Source: Biscogniauxia marginata (lineage: Eukaryota > Ascomycota > Sordariomycetes > Xylariales > Xylariaceae). From it: a DNA stretch of 64,000 nucleotides. The stretch is taken from contig MU404126.1 of the NCBI GenBank assembly GCA_022695795.1, positions 162,604-226,603 of the forward strand, given 5' to 3'. The notes below the pieces were generated by a model. The model saw nothing but the letters and a program-made list of their open reading frames with translations. It did not search any database and was not told where the DNA came from. The translations under genes and the position numbers were made by a program. Shown piece by piece: positions 56,461 through 64,000 of this stretch (the first letter of the stretch is position 1; every line of letters begins with the position of its first letter).

Positions 56461-57941
56461 TAAACTTTACACATACTTAAGTAAGTACGTATTAGGCTCA
56501 TGCACCGATATGCAGCTCCACACTAATCTATCTCCTGCAGGTATTCGCATTAACATTGAATTAGAGACAACTGCTCTAAAGCAGATACTACACTACATAC
56601 AAGCTAGCCAAGGCTCTAAAAGCCGATCTTTTTTTCTTCTCCGAAGAGTTACAACATACGGTGGCTGGCTGTGTTCTTGGGTTACGTTGGCTTTTGTAAT
56701 TTACAAACATCTGGCACTTTGTATAAGCTTGGCCAACGTCTATTGCAGACTCGTAAAGTCGTCATAGCGAACTAACGGCTCTTTGTTATTACCTAGTCTC
56801 GCACTTCGTGTCAAGTTCATCCGAGAGTATACAGAGAGTGTCACAATGCCATATAGCTGAGTTTGTATAGCAGAAGCAATCAATTCATCAACTTGTACAT
56901 AACATCTCCGGTAACCCTCAAATCTGGCTAGCCCCTCCAGCCCCTTCCAGATCCCATGGCCGCCATTGGACCCCGACCACAGGCTAGACTCGGTGCAGAA
57001 AAGTACGAAATACACATCGAGGTATCACAGGGTCAGACTGCAGTTGACAAAAAGCTTGGCTTTCTTGAGAAACCTGAGGGATCACATAGGTATATAAAAT
57101 GACTTTATGAAAGCAGGTGAACAAGAAAGCAGAGGCGTCGTCGCGTTGTAAGCGGGGTGTTAGATATATATTCATGAGATAAATAGATGCAATGGAAACC
57201 ATATAAGCCAGTGAGTGAACTTTGCTTGAAATTCTACAAGGTCTAGCTCATGCACGGCCCATGGGAACGGGGTGGTGATTTAAGAACGTATTAGGTAGGT
57301 AGCTATGAGTACTATTATTCTAGCTGCAGGTGAGCGAGCTGTATGTAGTGTACCCACGTAGTATGTACGGAGTATGTAGGACTGCACATCACTAGAGCGT
57401 TCGTTGGCCAGTTAAAATTCTAGGATTGGACCCCCCACCTCGATCCAAGCCCACTACCGTAACCGTCATTCTTTTTTATCACCCGCTACTGGTCCTCTTC
57501 GCTTTTCTAGTTCGTCGTTGGCGCGAGTCATCTGGCCCTGCCTTGGCCTCGTCTTTTTCTATAATTTTTTAACGTCGACCCCATCCCGACGAGCAAGATC
57601 TGTAATCTATAATCTTTTTACGTCGAGGCCATTCGCTTCACCTCTCTCTTACCGTACCAGATCATACGGAACTTTGGGCCAGGCCCAACAGGGTGTGCAC
57701 AGTACGTCCGTACCCCTCACCAACTTCGGCCGGTCTCGTTACAGAATGCGATAGTCGATCGCCCATTCGACCCGAATTCGACCTCCTCCACCCGACTGCC
57801 CCATCCATCGTCGGTCTCCCGGTTGGGACGACCACTCGACTTGACAAGGCCGAGCTCCGTGTGCTGCGGGCAGAACGAGGGTACGCTTGCGAATTATTGT
57901 GGCCTTTCAAGTAATCAAATTTCTCTCGACTTATAGCACGC

Positions 57942-57967
57942 AGGAGAGGCATTCAGGAGAGGCATTC
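57942..57967 (+). repeat. 13-base tandem duplication upstream of the bHLH start
   Basis: The unit AGGAGAGGCATTC occurs twice head to tail within the leader, ten bases before the start codon. Each copy supplies a CAG that could act as a splice acceptor. Confidence 0.7.
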
Positions 57968-57976
57968 AGGGAAGAC

Positions 57977-60069
57977 ATGGCCATGATGGATCCAAGTGCT
58001 TGGAATGGGCAAGATCAGAACATGTCCTCGACGGGCGACGATGACTTTCATCAGTTCCTAGACATCGGAGGTATGTCGAATCTTGGGAACGGCCTACAGT
58101 TTGACTTCCAGGACTTCGGCGCCTCGAATGACGATGCATCGATGTTGCACCAGACACAAAACGACACCTTAGACACGCCTATGAGTAATTCAAGCATACC
58201 GTCAATTGTCCCCCAGAGTAATATAGGGATGCGAAACCATGTATCGCCTATGACATCGGCTCCCAGCCATCCCACCATCTCATCACAGATCATGCCTCCA
58301 CAAACACCGAACGATGCCATTTCGGAAATCGATGCGCAAATTCAATTCTTGCAGCACCAGCGCTTGCAGCAGCAACAGCGGCAACTTGAGGAGCAGCAGA
58401 GGCAATTTCGAGAACAGCAAGCTGCTTTCTATGCGCATCAACACCGAAATATGGTGCCCCCTACGCCGCAGAGCCTTGAGATGCAAGCTGCGAATCAGTT
58501 TTACGCGCCGCAAGACCGAGGACACTCGTCTGGCATGTTTGACGGGTACCAGCATCTGAAGGAACAGCAAGATGTGTGTTTGTCGCCATCCTGCCGCTTG
58601 ATCGTCAGCTAACCGATTAGTAGATGGCCTTCACTCCGCTGGTATCTCCCGCGGTCACGCCTCTCGACGCACAGTTCCCGGTGGACACTCAGTTCACCAT
58701 CCCGGGCGCCTATTTCAGCCCAATAACATCTCCCGCGTTACACGCACAGAGCGATTCCACGGCGACGATTGACCAGAGGCACTCGGGTCAAACTACTAGC
58801 TCGCCGGTGGAGATGGATATTGAGTCTCCGGCGGCTCAAACCAATACAGCCAATTCGTCCAAGAAAACGCGCAAACCCAACGCGAAAGCCAGGAAACCAA
58901 ATGTGAGACAGTCGCCAATCACAAGGCCTCAGAGAAGGAAAAACGCCTCTACGCCTATTATCAACACCCAGATTTTGAGCGAGTTGACTGAGTCGGCAGC
59001 CGAGATCTCGCAAGCACCACCGAAGCCCATGTCGGTATCGGCAGCTTCCACAGAAGAGTCGGAAAATGCCTCTGTATCCCCAGAAGCTCTTTCAGACATG
59101 CCACCTCCGCCACTTCCGCCGCCGCGTTCAGCGAGACAGTCTCCGTATATTACCCCTCAGGCTGGTGATAAGCCCGTGCCGTTGCCTTTGCCGGCATCCC
59201 TCAACGGAAAGCCCTCGCCTGCAACGCCGGCCTCGCTGTTTAAAATCTCGCCGAGAAGCAAGTCAACAGATCCAAACCATCCAGATCAAAGCGCTTCAGA
59301 CAATATTGATAGCTTCGAGTTACCGGAATCTGTCAGCTTCTCAAGACCTCCACCATCACCACTTGAGCATCAACAAGCCCCACAGTTTACTGCTGAAACG
59401 GGTACAGCAAAGACAGCTTCTTCGTTTCAGACCTTGCCATCTCCGATTTTCCCGAGACCTCCGCAGTCAACTTCAGCTAGTGAAAGTCCTCAACTTACCC
59501 CAAAACCATCTACGCCGAATCCGAGAAAGACCCCGCTCATGACACCGAGGGGTAGCAAGAAAAGGGCTAGCGTCAGTTCCGCGCATGCTTCTCCTGCTCT
59601 GCTACCAAGAATCTCTCCAAATATCAAGCCGTTGCTCCCAGGAATGCCTGGACTTTCTGCTGAGGATTCCGCATCGAGGCTACTGGCTTCGAAGTCAAAC
59701 TATCAGAGGATCCTAGAAGGGAGCACGGTACCAGGCGTGTCCTACCCAAGTGAGCTGTCGACCAATTTAACGTCGAAGCGTACATCTCACAAGATCGCCG
59801 AGCAAGGGCGCCGGAATCGTATCAACCTAGCCCTACAAGAAATTGCGACCTTGTTACCAAAAAGCGCTATCAGGGAACTCAGTGAAGGCGACGGAGATAG
59901 TGGCAGCGGGGATAAGAAGGACAGCAAACAGTCTAATGCGCCAAACAGCAAGGCTAGCACGGTGGAGCTAGCTATCGAATATATCAAACAACTCCAGAAC
60001 GATGTCGTCATAGCCAACAAAAGAGCCGATGAAGCCGAAAGAAAACTCCAAGAGAAGGCAGTAAGTTGA
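57977..60069 (+). CDS. bHLH transcription factor, PHO4/NUC-1-like phosphate regulator
   Basis: Two exons (57977-58573 and 58624-60069) join in frame to 680 residues. The N-terminal part is acidic with Gln-rich coiled sequence (HQRLQQQQRQLEEQQRQFRE). A long Ser/Pro-rich middle follows, with the fungal PVDTQFTIPGAYFSPITSPA motif. The basic helix-loop-helix is at the C-terminus: SHKIAEQGRRNRINLALQEI has the H..E..R residues that read CACGTG-type E-boxes, and NSKASTVELAIEYIKQLQND is helix 2. This combination is that of NUC-1/PHO4 regulators, which turn on phosphatase and transporter genes when phosphate is low. The GTAAGT after GAG AAG GCA at 60,061 could also be a splice donor to an exon ending at about 60,188. 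The start was chosen at the first Met of MAMMDPSAWNG; in-frame sequence upstream looks like leader. Confidence 0.88.
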
Positions 60070-61384
60070 CACAGCAAAATAGGGGCCTCACAGGTCTCTG
60101 GATTCCTATAAAAAAGCGCGTTCGTCATTCGTACCGAGGCAACAGACCTCTTAATCAACAGATGTGCGTCACTGAAGGGCGTTATTAGACTGAGACGGCG
60201 TCGTCCTACGGTCCTTAGTATAGAGTGAGATATACCTAACGGGGATTCGAACACATCATTTTATCTGGGGTAATGTGGGAAGTTCAGATAAACACGACGA
60301 ACGTAGCCAAGGTGACAACATATAGAATTCTATATTGTACCGCTAAGTATAATGTAACACTTCCTTGGGGTTAGGCATGTGATGTCGAGAACGGGTAACG
60401 ATACCAGCCAATCGGGATGGCTGCTGTTGTACATGCGAATACCTACGTACCGTGCCTCGGCCACGGTTAATGAATAATATAGAAATTAGTTCAGGGTAGA
60501 TGTGTATAACAGTAGGTATGTGAATTGGCATCTTGAGTCATGACTGCGTATTTGTCAAGGGGCCGAGTGAGCTCATATAACCAAGTGTTCTTATATCTGT
60601 GGCCCACGTAAGCCAAATTCCCCCCGGTCCTAGAGCCAGGCCTTATGCAGACTTATGGATTTGGGGGGTTTTTTTTTTTCCAGTTAGGCCGCGGAACGAC
60701 TCTTTGAAGTAATAGGGACAAGTCGCTCATGTGTGATCATTTCGTATCTCTTTTATTTTTATTTTTTATTTTTATTAAGAACTTTAGATATATAAAAAGG
60801 TCGAAGGCGTTCATACCTACTAGGTACCTAGGTAACTAAGATTAAGGTCTGCACAAATACGGATTTGTAGGTACGAAGTTACCTCTTGAGATTATCCGAG
60901 ATTTTGCCAAATGGTAGAAAAAACTTGGAAGAAAGTTCAGTTAGGCAGGTGTGGTCCGTGCAACCCCGGATAAGCAAACGCTTGTCATAAGCTGGCTAGC
61001 GTACCTTCGGTGGGAACTACGGTAGGCACCGTCGTGTTGTACAGGCTAGTTGACCTTCCATTGTTGCCACCGCAACCTCGTTGCCTCATTTTCATCAACA
61101 CTTCCCCACCCACCACCGAAGAAAAAAAGAGGTGCTGCTGGCAGATTCGCATCTTCCAAGCTCATTCAAAAGCTGGCTGCGGGCCGTCTAGGCAGTGAAA
61201 CGTATCCGGCACCATCCGACCCAAATATTCTTTGTCTCTACACCTCAACACAAGCCTCAAGTGGCGCATGAGCGAGGGAGACCTTAAACACTACCTACCT
61301 ACACTTGTTGCCTATCATCACCCCCTCTAGACCTGTCTTCCATCCTTTCATCACCATCCCAAGACAAACTGTGAGGTGTCCAGC
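60070..61384. other. Spacer
   Basis: 3' UTR of the bHLH gene and promoter of the nuclear membrane gene. It has a poly-T run near 60,670, TATTTTTA repeats near 60,751-60,777 and TACTAGGTACCTAGGTAAC near 60,818. No coding sequence is supported. Confidence 0.5.
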
Positions 61385-63635
61385 ATGTCCGACTCAGAGG
61401 GCCTGGAGTACCTCCAGCCGGGCTTTGACCCGAAGTCCTTGACGATCCCACGCCTGAGGTCTATCCTCGTTGCCCACAACATACCCTATTCGTCAAGCGC
61501 GAAGAAGGCACAGTTGGTCGAAATCTTCAACGAGCAACTTGTGCCCCAATCCAAGAAGATCATCGCAGCCCGAGCCCGGGCGAAGCGCTCGAGCAAAGGA
61601 ATCGTTGACGCAGACCAGGGCGGTGGCAGCAATCCTTTCGAAGAACACGAGGAGCTTCTTCCTCCGCGCCCCGTTAGCACGCGGAGGTCAAGGTCCCCCA
61701 GGAAAGCTTCGGCGAAGATCAAGTCAGAAGAGCCCGAGCACGATCTACCGATGCCACCTCCGGCCCCGAGCCCCTCGAAACGGAAAGTTCGAGCCGCCAG
61801 CCGCCAGCTCCAGGCCTCAGACACAGACACCGGCCCGGAAATGGATGGCGGCGCATCTTTAAGAAGAGGCCGAAAAGTAGACGAGACCCCCAAGATTAAG
61901 ACCGAGGAATCCGACGGCTTTTTCCGTCGCACTTCGGGCGCTTTCTCATCCGACAATCCATTCCAGAGTGGCAGCTCCCCGGCAATCGCGGAGAGGACCC
62001 CGAGCCATCGCAGAAAGACGGCCGGAATAGAAAAATCACGAAGCGCGAGCCGCGGCGTGCGGAGACGAACAGACGGTTTTGGTATTACTGACGATGATGT
62101 TCCAAGCATGTCGAGCAGCTTCGAGATGCCTGCACGTCCGATATCACGCCAGAAAATACCAGCGCCACCCGTGGTGGAGGTGGAAGCCGGAGAAGAGTTC
62201 ACACCGGAGGAGCAACTTGAACTGGCTGCCGAGGAGTCTGCCACCGGTGAGACAGCAGTGACACCCACCCGACAATCCCGCCAGTCAACTAAATCCGGGT
62301 GGAGCACACCCATCTCGATGCTTCTCGTCACCGTTCTTGGAATATACGCTGGATGGTATCGACAGGAAAAGATTGCCGTAGGCTACTGTGGCGTAGGACA
62401 ATCGGGCAGCTCTATTCCCAGCGAGATCGAAGTCCCGGAATGGGCTCAATCAGTCCTTCCAGCACAGATCACCATACCACAGTCACTTATCGACATGGTG
62501 GAACCAGAGTGCGAGCCCTGCCCTGCTCATGCCTATTGTTATACAGACTTCTCGATTCAGTGCGAGCAGGATTATATCATCAGACCTCACCCATTCGCCC
62601 TGGGCGGCATTGTTCCTCTGCCGCCAACCTGCGAGCCTGACGGCGAGAAAGTCCGACGAGTTCAGTCTGTTGCCGATAGAGCGGTAGAAGAACTCCGCGA
62701 ACGAACCGCCAAATACGAATGCGGTGGTGTCGACGAGGAAGGCGCCAAAGTTGAGAGTCCTGCGATCGAGGAACAGGAGCTGAAGCAGATCATCGATAGG
62801 AAGAGGAGCAAGAAGATGAACAACCAAGAATTCGAAGAGCTGTGGGGCTCTGCTCTCGGAGAGATCAAGAATAGAGACGAGATTCAGGTCGAGGTCAAGG
62901 AGTAAGTCTTCCATGTTCGTTTACTACTACGTCAAAATCGCACCGTGTCAGGGGGGCTTCTTGTAGTTGTCCGTACCGAATGTGTTATTAAAGAGTTTCT
63001 GACCATTGTGGACTAACCAGAAAACCCGTCGTTCCCATAGAGCCTCCGATCCCGCCTCAGTTCCAAACACCTACCTCACATCCACCTCTCTCGCTCGCAT
63101 TCCAATCACCTGCACCATCCGGCGCTCGATCCGGCTCCGGCTGGCAAGACATCGTTTCCAGATTAGCCTTCTGATCGCCGCGGCGCTGACGGCGGCGTAC
63201 GCGCGCTCGCGGGTCCGGGCGAACCGGGCGGCGGCGGCGCAGGTGCCGGCGCTCGTGGACCTGGTGCTGGAGCGGCTCGCGCGGCAAAAGCGGCTCGGCG
63301 ACGACGACGTCGACGACCCCTGGCTGTTCCTGCCCAACCTGCGCGACGACGTGCTTAGGTCCGTCCACTCGCTCACCGAGCGCGAGCGCATCTGGCAGCG
63401 CGTCAGGCGCGTCGTCGAGCAGAACAGCAACGTGCGCACCGGACAGCGCGAGGGCCGCAGTGGCGAGGTCGGGAGGGCGTGGGAGTGGATCGGGCCTACG
63501 GCCGGGGATGGGCCCCGGAAGCGCAAGAGCGGCGGTGGTAGAGGACGCGTCAAGGCGGATGAGGACTTGGCGGTCGCCGCGGACGAGAAGTCGCATGTGC
63601 ATCAGAAGTGGGAGGAGCCGAGACGGGTCTTCTGA
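61385..63635 (+). CDS. Inner nuclear membrane protein, Src1/Heh (Man1-Src1p C-terminal domain)
   Basis: Two exons (61385-62901 and 63041-63635) encode 703 residues. The N-terminal HeH/LEM-like domain is at about residues 10-50 (PGFDPKSLTIPRLRSILVAH...KKAQLVEIFNEQ). A long Ser/Arg-rich, disordered part with basic patches (nuclear localisation candidates) precedes TM1 (STPISMLLVTVLGIYAGWYR) and the conserved EKIAVGYC. The Cys-rich lumenal MSC region (CEPCPAHAYC) is followed, after the intron, by TM2 (FQISLLIAAALTAAYA) and the nucleoplasmic winged-helix part (DPWLFLPNLRDDVLR, TERERIWQRVRRVVEQNSNV). These proteins tether rDNA and telomeres and help in nuclear pore quality control. The acceptor that keeps frame is CATAG at 63,040; the earlier CCAG (63,020) would cause a stop. 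Confidence 0.92.
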
Positions 63636-64000
63636 TCCTAAGAAAGGGGGAAGAGGGGAGGGGAGGGGAGGGGGGTTACTAGAGGAAGATGTTATCTGTT
63701 ATGAAAACTTTGATGTTTTGTGATTTGGGTACCTAGTCAGGCCGGCCGGCCGGCCGGGGGGTCCATGTGGGTGGGCGTTTTCGGATGCGGTTACTTGCCT
63801 GTCTGCTTTTCTTGCTTGCTCGCTTTACTATCCAGTCACTATTTGTCTTCTGGCTTTGGTTCACTACACTTTCCACTTCCCGGGGGGGGGGGGGGGGGGG
63901 TGGGGGGAAAAAAAATAGGAGGAGGACGGGGTTTAGAAGTTTATAAACGGATGTTATTTTTTTTTATTTTTTAAGTTTTGTTGATTAATTAAGGAATACC
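63636..64000. other. Right end with G-rich tracts
   Basis: Downstream of the nuclear membrane gene. It includes AGGGGGAAGAGGGGAGGGGA near 63,642, (CCGG) repeats at 63,741-63,757, and a 19-base G run at 63,882-63,900. No coding sequence is seen. Confidence 0.5.
63882..63906 (+). repeat. G homopolymer tract (possible G-quadruplex)
   Basis: Nineteen consecutive G, then T, then six G. Such tracts can form G-quadruplexes and are also prone to length errors in sequencing. Confidence 0.7.

Larger units (their letters stand above)
55860..57976. other. Spacer with A+T-rich block, then bHLH gene promoter and leader
   Basis: No gene is supported. An almost pure A/T block lies at about 56,295-56,460. 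TAGGTAGGTAG occurs near 57,293. From about 57,430 the sequence is pyrimidine-rich and probably the promoter and 5' UTR (perhaps with an intron) of the bHLH gene. Confidence 0.5.

Noticed and set aside
60226..60310. Possible tRNA (a TTCGAAT loop on the minus strand near 60,248)
   Set aside because: The bases either side of the loop do not pair into a T-stem, and no anticodon or acceptor stem could be found.
61486..62331. 281-codon minus-strand open frame under the nuclear membrane gene
   Set aside because: Antisense shadow of a Ser/Arg-rich coding exon; no domain, and the plus strand has a clear HeH/MSC gene.
63057..63602. Minus-strand open frames opposite the last exon of the nuclear membrane gene
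   Set aside because: Low-complexity Arg/Ala/Pro shadows produced by G/C-rich third positions.

Overview
The window looks like nuclear DNA of a filamentous ascomycete (Pezizomycotina). The coding genes are split by short introns (about 45-130 bases) with GT..AG ends and CTAAC-like branch points. Several proteins are fungus-specific: a Pth11-type membrane protein, a class II hydrophobin, a HET-domain remnant, 2EXR and DUF4470 proteins, a UstYa/DUF3328 protein and a NUC-1-like bHLH factor. Sordariomycetes, perhaps Xylariales, is my best guess from gene content and the many TAGGTA-rich spacers; this is inference. No tRNA, rRNA, CRISPR array or intact transposon was seen.

Layout. (1) 1.8-9.0 kb is a compact housekeeping block: a thioredoxin/PITH protein, a J-domain protein with a glycine-rich hydrophobic tail, an unknown single-TM protein, an unknown basic low-complexity protein, and a PRA1/Yip3 trafficking protein lying almost end to start with the previous one. 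(2) 9-25.8 kb is gene-poor accessory DNA. It holds relics of a DUF3435-type protein, an ankyrin protein, an APH-type kinase and a HET protein, between two intact genes (an SDR and a Pth11-like receptor). (3) 25.8-38.3 kb is mixed: an MDR reductase, a class II hydrophobin, a second J-domain protein, an SDR, then a divergent pair of a cytochrome b5-b5 reductase fusion and a P450 with an extra N-terminal domain, and a truncated 2EXR protein. (4) 39.2-48.0 kb has a dead polysaccharide synthase (GT2), an intact secreted exo-beta-D-glucosaminidase of GH2, and a TPR/DUF4470 gene broken by a one-base frameshift. (5) 49.2-51.8 kb returns to housekeeping: PAM17 and UBA4/MOCS3. (6) 52.5-55.9 kb carries a FAD-linked oxidase with two nonsense codons and a decayed UstYa-like gene, probably remnants of a secondary-metabolite locus. 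(7) 58-63.6 kb has a PHO4/NUC-1-like regulator and a Src1/Heh inner nuclear membrane protein.

Functional links. The strongest is the divergent P450 / b5-b5R pair at 32.7-36.5 kb, which encodes a monooxygenase and a plausible dedicated electron donor from one shared 0.5 kb promoter. The FAD oxidase and UstYa relics also fit one former pathway. Several nonsense codons (53,872; 53,473; 18,131) are most simply explained as CAA/CAG to TAA/TAG. That is the CpA to TpA change made by repeat-induced point mutation, so RIP or an equivalent process may have acted here.

All exon boundaries were read by eye from splice signals, reading frame and family similarity recalled from memory; none is backed by an alignment or RNA data.
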